From Hyphomicrobiales bacterium (GTDB lineage Bacteria; Pseudomonadota; Alphaproteobacteria; Rhizobiales; Xanthobacteraceae), in assembly GCA_017305515.1 (NCBI GenBank), contig JAFKKP010000306.1:1-53548 (forward strand): a stretch of DNA of 53,548 nucleotides. Direction: 5' to 3'. Every line of letters begins with the position of its first letter. Within the stretch, counting starts at the first letter, position 1. Under the pieces are notes generated by a model. It was not told where the DNA came from. It did not search any database and worked only from the letters and a program-made list of their open reading frames with translations. The translations under genes were made by a program, and so were the position numbers. Below are positions 39,302 to 47,580 of the stretch, one piece after another.

Positions 39302-40297
39302 TCAGGCCTCGACCTTGGCGCGGCGCGCGGCGACCTGATCCATATGCGCCTTGCGCCATTCGATCAGACGCTTCAATCCGCCGTCGAGATCGATGGTCGC
39401 GGTGAATCCGATTTCTTCCGACGCGCGCTTCGGCGAGCCGATGCGGTTACGCACGAGCGTCGCCTGACTGCGCGGCGCGTAGTTGATCGGCTGGTTGCAG
39501 CCCGTGAGATTGAGAAGTTTCTCCGCAACTTCCTTCAGTGAGGTGCGCTTGCCGGTGCCAACATTGTAGCACTGGTCGGTCGCCGTGGATTTCATCGCAC
39601 AGAGATTGGCGCGCGCGCAATCTTCCACCGCGACGAAATCGAACGCTTCGGAGCCGTCGCCAAGAATCGTCGGGCCCTCGCCCTTGTCGATGGCGTCGAG
39701 CATTTTCATGATGACCGCGATGTAGGCGCCGCGATAATCCTGACGCGGGCCGTAGACGTTCATGTAGCGCATGCCGACATAATCGAGGCCGTAGCGGAAG
39801 TGATAGGCACGCGCCATCGCCTCGCCGCAGATTTTCGTCGCGCCGTAGAAATTCTTGTTGTTGAACGGATGATCTTCCGTCATCGGCTCTTCGACCGCGT
39901 CGCCATAGACCGACGCCGAAGACGACCACACCAGCCGCTTGACGTTATTGCGCACGCAGCCGTCTAGCACGTTGAACATGCCTCGCACGTTCACCTCGAA
40001 CGCAGTGCGCGGAAACTCATGGCATTGCAAAAGCCAGAGCGCCGCAAACTGAAACACGCCGTCCGCGCCTTTCAGTGCCGCATCGAGAATATCGGTCTGC
40101 GTGATGTCGCCGCCGGCCTCGAAAATCTTGACGCGCGGATCGCGCATCGCGTCGGCGAGATTCTCATGCGTGCCGCGAACGAAATTGTCGTAGACGACGA
40201 TCTCGGCGACATCCTGCTTCACAAGCTGATCGACCGCGTGCGAACCGATCAGTCCCGCGCCGCCGATCACGACAAACTTTTTTCCCCGAACGTCCAA
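39302..40297 (-). CDS. NAD-dependent epimerase/dehydratase (SDR, UDP-glucose 4-epimerase-like)
   Basis: A 331-residue extended SDR with NAD site GGAGLIGS (12-19) and catalytic Y151-x3-K155 (YGATK). MNVYGPRQDYRGAY near residue 180 and DFVAVEDCARANLCA near 220 fit 4-epimerases of UDP-sugars or UDP-sugar acids. It lies between the WbpD- and WbpE-like genes with 10-11-nt gaps, so its substrate is probably an intermediate or product of that pathway, for example to give a galacto-configured uronic acid. It could equally be a reductase. Reaction inferred. Confidence 0.8.
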   Translation of the reverse strand: MDVRGKKFVVIGGAGLIGSHAVDQLVKQDVAEIVVYDNFVRGTHENLADAMRDPRVKIFEAGGDITQTDILDAALKGADGVFQFAALWLLQCHEFPRTAFEVNVRGMFNVLDGCVRNNVKRLVWSSSASVYGDAVEEPMTEDHPFNNKNFYGATKICGEAMARAYHFRYGLDYVGMRYMNVYGPRQDYRGAYIAVIMKMLDAIDKGEGPTILGDGSEAFDFVAVEDCARANLCAMKSTATDQCYNVGTGKRTSLKEVAEKLLNLTGCNQPINYAPRSQATLVRNRIGSPKRASEEIGFTATIDLDGGLKRLIEWRKAHMDQVAARRAKVEA

Positions 40298-40307
40298 GGC
40301 GTCCTCC

Positions 40308-41854
<1,547 letters not shown>

Positions 41855-41872
41855 TTACGACGTGATGTTCTC

Positions 41873-41883
41873 AAGCTACCGCA
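41873..41883 (-). promoter_or_regulatory. ops-like antiterminator recruitment element
   Basis: The transcribed strand order reads TGCGGTAGCTT. The enterobacterial ops consensus is GGCGGTAGnnT, so ten of eleven positions agree with the relaxed consensus, including the whole GCGGTAGC core. The core contains the GC...GC arms that form the small non-template DNA hairpin read by RfaH. It lies 39 nt upstream of the wbpB ATG and about 70 nt after the stop of an RfaH/NusG-like gene on the same strand. Confidence 0.6.
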
Positions 41884-41888
41884 GTCCG

Positions 41889-41907
41889 GGTGACTCAAAG
41901 CGTCACC
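41889..41907 (-). promoter_or_regulatory. Leader hairpin 2, just upstream of the ops-like element
   Basis: GGTGAC and GTCACC form a perfect 6-bp stem around a 7-nt loop, with two more C-G pairs after a one-base mismatch on each side. It ends 5 nt before the ops-like element in the direction of transcription. This fits a role in pausing or RNA structure; no T-tract follows. Confidence 0.5.
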
Positions 41908-41926
41908 AGGCCGCGCAATCGAATTC

Positions 41927-41945
41927 GCGTGCAAAACCCGCACGC
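41927..41945 (-). promoter_or_regulatory. Leader hairpin 1, just after the NusG-like stop codon
   Basis: GCGTGC and GCACGC form a perfect 6-bp GC-rich stem with a 7-nt loop (GGGTTTT in the transcribed sense). It starts 11 nt after the NusG-like stop. It could slow or partly terminate RNA polymerase before the ops-like element, although a T-tract is absent. Confidence 0.45.
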
Positions 41946-41956
41946 ACCGCGCCAGT

Positions 41957-42472
41957 TCAGGCGGCGGCCACCATATCGGCCTCGAGCGAGACCCGAACCT
42001 TCCGGCCCAACAGATCGAGCAGGATCGCGACACGATCGCGATCCGCGAGGCCGTCGAACAATCCGAGATTTTCCGCGAACGCGCCCGCCAGCACCCGCAC
42101 CTTTTCGCCGAGCGCGAATTTCGGCCGCTGATCGAGTTTCACGAAACCGTTGTCGTCCTCGCGCGCCTTGAGCACGTCGAGAATTTTTTCGCCGACGCGT
42201 GCGGGATCCGATCCATTGAGAACCAGATGCGACACGCCGAAGGTCGATTGGATGGCGCGCCAGCGTTGCGTCGCCATGTCGATGCGCACGAACAGATAGC
42301 GCGGGAACAGAGGGGCCGCGACCTTGTCGATCTTGCGGGCGTGGCTGCGGCGCTTGAGATAGCGCGGCATGTAAATCTCAAAACCCTGACGCAGAAGATT
42401 GCGCGCGGCTTTCGCTTCGGAATTAACCTGCGTCTGCACCACGAACCATTCGGAGCCGGTCAGCTGCGTCAT
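41957..42472 (-). CDS. NusG-paralogue transcription antiterminator (RfaH/LoaP-like)
   Basis: A 171-residue protein with an N-terminal NGN domain (EWFVVQTQVNSEAKAARNLL near 8-27, then FPRYLFVRIDM near 56-66) and a C-terminal KOW-type domain (about 118-165, LGEKVRVLAGAFAENLGLFDG). It is too divergent for housekeeping NusG, which normally sits beside secE and ribosomal protein genes. Such paralogues in polysaccharide loci bind RNA polymerase at a pause element and suppress termination through long operons. It overlaps the winged-helix gene by ATGA, and its stop is followed by the structured leader with an ops-like sequence, so it probably acts in cis on the downstream 33 genes. Confidence 0.87.
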   Translation of the reverse strand: MTQLTGSEWFVVQTQVNSEAKAARNLLRQGFEIYMPRYLKRRSHARKIDKVAAPLFPRYLFVRIDMATQRWRAIQSTFGVSHLVLNGSDPARVGEKILDVLKAREDDNGFVKLDQRPKFALGEKVRVLAGAFAENLGLFDGLADRDRVAILLDLLGRKVRVSLEADMVAAA

Positions 42473-43110
42473 TGCACAACTCCTTTCGGAGGTGTGTTGA
42501 GACCGAGCAGCTTCGGCGCGAGCACGCGGTTAACGCCGTAGATTTTCACGGCCTCTTCGTATGTCGCGCGCGCGCTGCGCACGTCGGTGATGACGATGGC
42601 ATCCACCGGAATCGTCAATTCGTCGAAACTTTTCACCATGCTGCGGCCGACAAAGGATGCCGCGTCGGCATCGGCAGCAACGACCGCAACGATGGAAACG
42701 CCGCTTTCGACGGCGGAAAGGATCGCGACTTCGGCGAGATCGGATTTTCCGGCGAGAACGAGATTGTGGAAGTTGCGCGCCTGCGCGAGCTTGAAAATCT
42801 CGGCGCAATCCGCCTTGGCCTGCCGAAAGAACGAGAATGACGACGACAGATATTCGACGGTGAGGCGGGACTTCTCGGTGAAGCCCTGCGGCGTGAGGTA
42901 ATAGGCGTAGCGGCGGGCCGGCGCGGTGGAGACCTTGAGCAGGCCTTTTCGCACGCAACGTTTGAGGTAAGCGTTGACGAGGCCGAGCGCGATGCCGAGT
43001 TCGGCCGCGAGATGGCGCTGCGACTGCGATCCGTCGCTTTCGACCGAATTCAGCAGGCTGAGAACGATGCGTTCGTCCTCGGTCTCTTCACTTGGCAATG
43101 TACGCGCCAT
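42469..43110 (-). CDS. Winged-helix transcriptional regulator with a possible C-terminal Rossmann-like domain
   Basis: A 213-residue protein. Residues about 12-80 form a winged helix (SQSQRHLAAELGIALGLVNA, then KGLLKVSTAPARRYAYYLTP as the wing). Residues about 112-200 alternate strands and helices (FHNLVLAGKSDLAEVAILSA, VDAIVITDVRSARA, GVNRVLAPKLLGL), resembling a small Rossmann-type or Rex-like domain that might sense a nucleotide or sugar nucleotide. The gene leads the leftward run and overlaps the NusG-like gene. Two palindromes lie 33-74 nt upstream of its ATG, so self-regulation is likely. The ligand idea is inference. Confidence 0.8.
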   Translation of the reverse strand: MARTLPSEETEDERIVLSLLNSVESDGSQSQRHLAAELGIALGLVNAYLKRCVRKGLLKVSTAPARRYAYYLTPQGFTEKSRLTVEYLSSSFSFFRQAKADCAEIFKLAQARNFHNLVLAGKSDLAEVAILSAVESGVSIVAVVAADADAASFVGRSMVKSFDELTIPVDAIVITDVRSARATYEEAVKIYGVNRVLAPKLLGLNTPPKGVVQ

Positions 43111-43142
43111 TTGGATCGCCTTCCCGGCCGGTTTGGTACCGC

Positions 43143-43157
43143 GTTCAGGCGATGAAC
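43143..43157. promoter_or_regulatory. Operator-like palindrome, proximal copy
   Basis: GTTCA-GGCGA-TGAAC, perfect 5-bp arms with a 5-nt spacer, 33 nt upstream of the winged-helix ATG. The same arms and spacing recur 27 bp away (centre to centre). This is a candidate binding site for a dimeric winged-helix regulator. Confidence 0.55.
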
Positions 43158-43169
43158 GTCAACAGCTTT

Positions 43170-43184
43170 GTTCACCTTATGAAC
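43170..43184. promoter_or_regulatory. Operator-like palindrome, distal copy
   Basis: GTTCA-CCTTA-TGAAC, the same arms and 5-nt spacer as the copy at 43143-43157, including a shared A before the second arm. It borders the AT-rich presumed promoter, so protein binding here could block leftward transcription. Confidence 0.55.
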
Positions 43185-43369
43185 ATACTAAGCTATTGAT
43201 TTTGCTGTATGTATTTGATCGAATTTAACCGTGATCGGCGGTTTTGAGGCGGCCTGCCGCGATGGGTGCGGGAATCGGCCGGAAAGCGGCTAAAAAGCCC
43301 TGTCCGCCACCGTATAGCGGTCAAAATCCGGTCTACAAGCACCGGCCCGCCGCAACAATTGAAGCCCGC

Positions 43370-44494
43370 GTGAACAAAACCCTTCTCTACGTCACCACCC
43401 AGGACTGGGTCTTTATCGGCAATCGCCTGCCGATGGCGCGCGCCGCGCGTGACGCCGGCTTCGACGTGCATGTCGCGACCCATGTTCAGGACAGAGGCGA
43501 CGCGATCCAGGCCGAGGGCTTCACGCTGCATCCGATTCCGTTCCGTCGCGGGCTGTCGCCGCTCGCGATCCTCTCCACAATCCTCGCGCTGCGCCGGATC
43601 AAGCGCGATGTGAAACCCGATCTCGTCCATCATGTCGGATTGCAGATTTGCGTGCCGGGCGGATTGTCGTCGCTCGGCATGACAACGCCGCAGATCAACG
43701 CCATGACCGGCCTCGGTCACACGTTCACGGCGGACACGATAAGCGCGCGGGTTCTGCGCGTCGTGATTTCATGCGTGCTGCGGTTTCTGTTCAACCGCGA
43801 CAACTCGATCACGCTGGTGCAGAATCCCGACGACCGCTGCGTGCTGGAAAACGCAGGCATCGGCGCGCGGCGCATCGCGCTCATTCCGGGATCGGGCGTC
43901 GATACGGACAGATTGCAACCGATGCCGGAGCCGGGCGGTCCCATCACCGTCGGCTTCGCCGGACGATTGCTTGCGGAAAAAGGAATCCGCGCGCTGGTCG
44001 AGGCGCATCGATTGCTGCGCGCGCGCGGCGTTGACGTGAATCTCCTGATCGCGGGCGATCCCGATCCGCGCAATCCGGCTTCGGTTTCGTTGGACGAAGC
44101 GCAAGCGTGGAACGATGAGCCCGGCATCGAATGGCTCGGCCACATCGACGACATTTCGTCGCTATGGAAGCGCGCGCATATTGCCGCCCTGCCCTCGCAT
44201 CGCGAAGGCTTGCCGATCAGCCTGCTTGAGGCGGCCGCTTGCGGCAAACCGATGATCGCGACCGACGCGCCGGGTTGCCGCGAGATCGTGATCGATCGCC
44301 AAACGGGATTGCTGGTGCCGATTGAAGACCCGAACGCACTGGCGGACGCAATTGCCGAATTGATTGCGTCGAAAGGGCTGCGTGAACGCTATGGCACGGC
44401 TGCGCGCAGGCTTGTCGTCGAAAAAATGTCGGCAAAAGCCATCGGCGCACAGACGGTCGCGCTTTATGAAAAGGCGCTGACTAGGCCGCGCTGA
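43370..44494 (+). CDS. GT4 family glycosyltransferase
   Basis: A 374-residue GT-B enzyme with LLYVTTQDWVFIGNRLPMAR at the N terminus, NAMTGLGHTFTAD near residue 112, IPGSGVDTDRLQP near 177, VGFAGRLLAEKGI at the start of the donor domain and HREGLPISLLEAAACGKPMI carrying the E-x7-E donor motif. It is similar to PglA/WbpT-type enzymes that add the second sugar to an undecaprenyl-linked acceptor. I place the start at GTG 43370, which begins the conserved first strand; a longer reading to 43244 adds 42 residues unlike the family. It faces the regulator gene across the divergent region and overlaps the convergent acyltransferase gene by 14 nt. Confidence 0.87.
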   Translation: MNKTLLYVTTQDWVFIGNRLPMARAARDAGFDVHVATHVQDRGDAIQAEGFTLHPIPFRRGLSPLAILSTILALRRIKRDVKPDLVHHVGLQICVPGGLSSLGMTTPQINAMTGLGHTFTADTISARVLRVVISCVLRFLFNRDNSITLVQNPDDRCVLENAGIGARRIALIPGSGVDTDRLQPMPEPGGPITVGFAGRLLAEKGIRALVEAHRLLRARGVDVNLLIAGDPDPRNPASVSLDEAQAWNDEPGIEWLGHIDDISSLWKRAHIAALPSHREGLPISLLEAAACGKPMIATDAPGCREIVIDRQTGLLVPIEDPNALADAIAELIASKGLRERYGTAARRLVVEKMSAKAIGAQTVALYEKALTRPR

Positions 44495-45593
44495 GTTCTG
44501 CGGTCCGCTTGCGCTGTCGCTCAAAGCGCCGCTGCCGCCAGCGATCGACCGGCGTATCGACATATAGATAAAGCACCGCCGACAGAGCCAGCGTACCGAT
44601 CATCATGATCGCGCCGCTCGTCAACGTGACCGGGCTTTTGAAGACCATCTCGACAAGCCAGATCACCAGCATGTGGCAGATGTAGATCGGGTACGACAAT
44701 TCGCCGAGATGCGTATCCTTCACGTTGCTGCGTGTGAGCGCAAACAGCCACGGTATCGCCAGTGAAGCCACAACCAAAAATCCGACCGATCCGACGCGCG
44801 ACATGCCGTTCCAGCGGTTGACGAGAAGCGCGGCACCGATGCAGAGAATTGCGATGGCGAACAGCGCGATGTTGCGTCCGTTCGGCTGCCCATCGGCATG
44901 CGCGCGATAGACGCGGTAGCCGAGCGCACCGGCGAGAAACAGCGCAAGCTCGGAGGGGAAAAAGCGATACGACCACGGATCGCCTTCGAAACCGTAGGCG
45001 GCTTGCAGATAGAGCCGCAGGACGAGACTCGCAAACAGCAGCGAAGCGATCGCAACGCCAGAGCGCCGCACGATGAACGGCGCGATCAGATAGAATGAAA
45101 TCTCGATGCCGAGCGTCCACGCCTGCGGGATCGGCGCCAGCGGATAAAGCTGCACCGGCGCTGTCGCAAAGCCCGGCCACGGAATCAGCGCGCCGTCTTT
45201 GAGTGTCAGAAACGAATAGAAATCCTGACCGAAAATCAGAAGCTGCGACGCGCCGAGAAAGAGCTTCGCGGAAAAGTCGCTCGACGCAATCGACCGCCAC
45301 GCCTCGACGAACGGCAAGACGATTCCGAAGCGCACAGCAACGATGCCGGCGACAACGGTCGCCGCAAGCACCGCGAGATAGGTCGGGAACAGCCGCGCGA
45401 AACGATTCGACATGAACAGCGAATAGGACGACGGGCCATTGTATTTTTCGTTCAGCACCAGCGCCATGTAGAAGCCGGAGATCACGAAGAAGGTCTGCAC
45501 GGCGGTGTCGCCCGGCACCAGCGGAAACTTGAGAAAATTCCCCGCATGCCCGTAAGCGACGGACAGAGCGAGAAGAAATCTGAGCGCGCCCAT
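44481..45593 (-). CDS. Acyltransferase 3 family membrane O-acyltransferase (OafA-like)
   Basis: A 370-residue protein with about ten membrane helices. It opens GALRFLLALSVAYGHAGNF, the family motif with its conserved His, and VQTFFVISGFYMALVLNEKY near residue 33 matches the FFxISGF signature. Such proteins O-acetylate or otherwise acylate sugars on the periplasmic face of the inner membrane, often O antigen. The charged C-terminal tail (RWRQRRFERQRKR) is probably cytoplasmic. It overlaps the GT4 gene tail to tail and is divergent from the next methyltransferase gene (117-nt gap without a clear promoter). Confidence 0.85.
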   Translation of the reverse strand: MGALRFLLALSVAYGHAGNFLKFPLVPGDTAVQTFFVISGFYMALVLNEKYNGPSSYSLFMSNRFARLFPTYLAVLAATVVAGIVAVRFGIVLPFVEAWRSIASSDFSAKLFLGASQLLIFGQDFYSFLTLKDGALIPWPGFATAPVQLYPLAPIPQAWTLGIEISFYLIAPFIVRRSGVAIASLLFASLVLRLYLQAAYGFEGDPWSYRFFPSELALFLAGALGYRVYRAHADGQPNGRNIALFAIAILCIGAALLVNRWNGMSRVGSVGFLVVASLAIPWLFALTRSNVKDTHLGELSYPIYICHMLVIWLVEMVFKSPVTLTSGAIMMIGTLALSAVLYLYVDTPVDRWRQRRFERQRKRTAELSAA

Positions 45594-45710
45594 TGCTGTG
45601 CCCTTGCCCTCACGTTAGAAACGCGGCCGGTTGACGGCGGGCCTTTCCGCTGCGCAACACGCGCCGTTTTATTGCCAGCAAGCGCACTTCTTCACAAGCC
45701 GGACAACGCG

Positions 45711-46559
45711 ATGCGCGACCCACAATCCTCCAATGTCGATACCGCCGTCGCGGACGGATTCGGCCACGAGTGGTCGACCTTCCGGCAGACCGAGCGCGAG
45801 TTGTCGGCGCAGGACCGGCAAAAGATTTTCAACGACTATTTCGCGATTTTTCCGTGGGAGCGTCTTCCGGCAAACAGCGCCGGCATGGATGTCGGCTGCG
45901 GCTCGGGGCGATGGTCCGTTCTGGTCGCGCCACGCGTCGGTCATCTCCATCTGCTCGATGCCAGTGAAGACGCGCTCAATGTCGCGCGACAGAATTTGTC
46001 GGCGGCACATAATGTCACGTTTCATCGCGCCAGCGTCGGCGATATTCCCTTGCCCGATGCTTCGCTCGATTTCGCCTTCTCGCTCGGCGTGCTGCATCAT
46101 GTTCCCGACACGCAGGCGGCGATCAACGCGGTCGCAGCGAGGCTGAAATCCGGCGCGCCGTTCCTGATCTATCTTTATTATGCGCTCGACAACCGGCCTG
46201 TATGGTTTCGCGCGCTGTGGAAGCTCAGCAATGTGTTTCGCGTGGTGATTTCGCGTCTGCCTCAAATGCCGCGGCTCTGGATCAGCCAGATCATCGCCGT
46301 CACGGTATATTGGCCGCTGGCGCGACTGGCGGCGCTGATCGAAAAAATGGGTTTTTCGGCAGCCGCGCTGCCGCTGGAATATTACAAGGATCGCGATTTC
46401 TACGTCATGCGCACCGATGCTTACGACCGCTTCTGCACCCGGCTCGAACAACGTTTTACCCGCGTGCAGATCGCAGACATGCTGACCGCAGCCGGTTTCG
46501 GCGGCATTCGTTTTTCGGAGACCGCGCCGTTCTGGTGCGCGGTCGGCATCCGGACGTAA
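45711..46559 (+). CDS. Class I SAM-dependent methyltransferase
   Basis: A 282-residue protein with SAM motif GMDVGCGSGRWSVLVAP near residue 58, then LLDASEDALNVARQN and LDFAFSLGVLHHVPDTQAA, the Methyltransf_11 pattern. The C-terminal part has two hydrophobic stretches, suggesting contact with a membrane-bound intermediate. The ATG at 45711 is chosen; an extension to 45546 would overlap the divergent acyltransferase gene. It lies 4 nt before the WbpL-like gene, so it may act on the initiating or second sugar. Substrate unknown. Confidence 0.83.
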   Translation: MRDPQSSNVDTAVADGFGHEWSTFRQTERELSAQDRQKIFNDYFAIFPWERLPANSAGMDVGCGSGRWSVLVAPRVGHLHLLDASEDALNVARQNLSAAHNVTFHRASVGDIPLPDASLDFAFSLGVLHHVPDTQAAINAVAARLKSGAPFLIYLYYALDNRPVWFRALWKLSNVFRVVISRLPQMPRLWISQIIAVTVYWPLARLAALIEKMGFSAAALPLEYYKDRDFYVMRTDAYDRFCTRLEQRFTRVQIADMLTAAGFGGIRFSETAPFWCAVGIRT

Positions 46560-46563
46560 CGCG

Positions 46564-47580
46564 ATGATGCGGCCGAGCACATATCTCTTTATTCTCGCAA
46601 CGCCAATTCTGGCCGCGATAATATGCGCGCTGCTGATCGTGCTGCTGCGGCCGTTGCTTTTGAAATACGCGCTGGCGCGGCCGAACGCGCGCTCGTCGCA
46701 TAGAGTTCCGACCCCGCAGGGCGGCGGCGTCGCGGTAATCACTGCGGCGCTTGCCGCCGTCATGCTGGCGAGCCAATTCGCGGGGCTGCGTCTCGATGCC
46801 GGATTGCTCACGGTGTTTTCCGCGACGGCGTTTCTCGCCTGCGTCGGCGCGGTGGACGATCTGCGTCCGATCCCCGTCGTGCCGCGCCTGTTGCTTCAGG
46901 CCATCGCGATTGCCGCCGTGCTCGCGGCCTTGCCGAAAGGATTTCAGCTGTTCGGCTTTCTGCCGTTCTGGGGCGAACGTTTTCTGCTGCTGATCGCAGG
47001 ATTGTGGTTCGTCAATCTGACGAACTTCATGGACGGTCTGGACTGGATGACGGTTGCGGAAATCGTGCCGGTCACGGCGGCGCTGGCGCTGTTCGGCCTC
47101 GCTGGGAATCTTCATGGCAACACCACGATGACGGCGATGGCGCTGTGCGGCGCGCTGATCGGCTTCGCGCCGTTCAATCGTCCGGTTGCGAGACTGTTTC
47201 TCGGCGACGTCGGCAGCCTGCCGATCGGTCTTCTCACCGGATGGTTTCTGCTTCAGCTCGCTGGCAATGGCTATCTCGTCGCCGCGATCCTGCTGCCGCT
47301 TTATTATCTGGCTGACGCAACGATCACGCTGTTCCGGCGCATCGGTAACGGCGACGACATCTGGGTCGCGCACCGAACGCATTTCTATCAGCGCGCGACC
47401 GACAACGGCTTCACGGTGGTGCGCGTGGTGACCGAAGTATTCGTGCTGAATGTGGCGCTGGCGATTCTGGCGGCGATCACGATCTACAGCAAATCGGCGG
47501 GCACAGACGCTATCGCACTCGTACTCGGCGGCATCATGGTCACGTTGGTGCTTGCGCGATTTTCGCGCAAGCGTGCTTAG
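46564..47580 (+). CDS. Polyprenyl-phosphate HexNAc-1-phosphate transferase (WecA/WbpL type)
   Basis: A 338-residue membrane protein of the MraY/WecA superfamily with about ten helices. It shows RPNARSSHRVPTPQGGGVAV near residue 39, the metal aspartates in VDDLRPIPV near 97, NLTNFMDGLDWMT near 150 and LGDVGSLPIG near 215. It would start the chain by moving a HexNAc-1-P onto undecaprenyl phosphate. WbpL-type members prefer 6-deoxy sugars such as FucNAc or QuiNAc, matching the WbpM/CapD-like dehydratase encoded next door on the opposite strand (the stops overlap by 3 nt). Confidence 0.88.
   Translation: MMRPSTYLFILATPILAAIICALLIVLLRPLLLKYALARPNARSSHRVPTPQGGGVAVITAALAAVMLASQFAGLRLDAGLLTVFSATAFLACVGAVDDLRPIPVVPRLLLQAIAIAAVLAALPKGFQLFGFLPFWGERFLLLIAGLWFVNLTNFMDGLDWMTVAEIVPVTAALALFGLAGNLHGNTTMTAMALCGALIGFAPFNRPVARLFLGDVGSLPIGLLTGWFLLQLAGNGYLVAAILLPLYYLADATITLFRRIGNGDDIWVAHRTHFYQRATDNGFTVVRVVTEVFVLNVALAILAAITIYSKSAGTDAIALVLGGIMVTLVLARFSRKRA

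Larger units (their letters stand above)
43111..43369. promoter_or_regulatory. Divergent intergenic region between the regulator and a glycosyltransferase gene
   Basis: A 259-nt gap and the only divergent boundary of the large leftward run. It contains two GTTCA-N5-TGAAC palindromes and, at about 43185-43230, an AT-rich stretch clearly unlike the GC-rich surroundings, where promoters for both directions are likely. TTGATT-17 nt-TCGAAT at 43196-43224 is a weak rightward promoter candidate (4/6 and 4/6). On the other strand TAGTAT just before the outer palindrome is a possible -10. No gene is seen in it. Confidence 0.5.

Noticed and set aside
44912-44922. CGCGGTAGCCG, an ops-core match on the + strand
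   Set aside because: Antisense within the acyltransferase gene and caused by a Tyr-Arg codon pair. It shows that the core alone is not rare in this genome, so position and strand matter.
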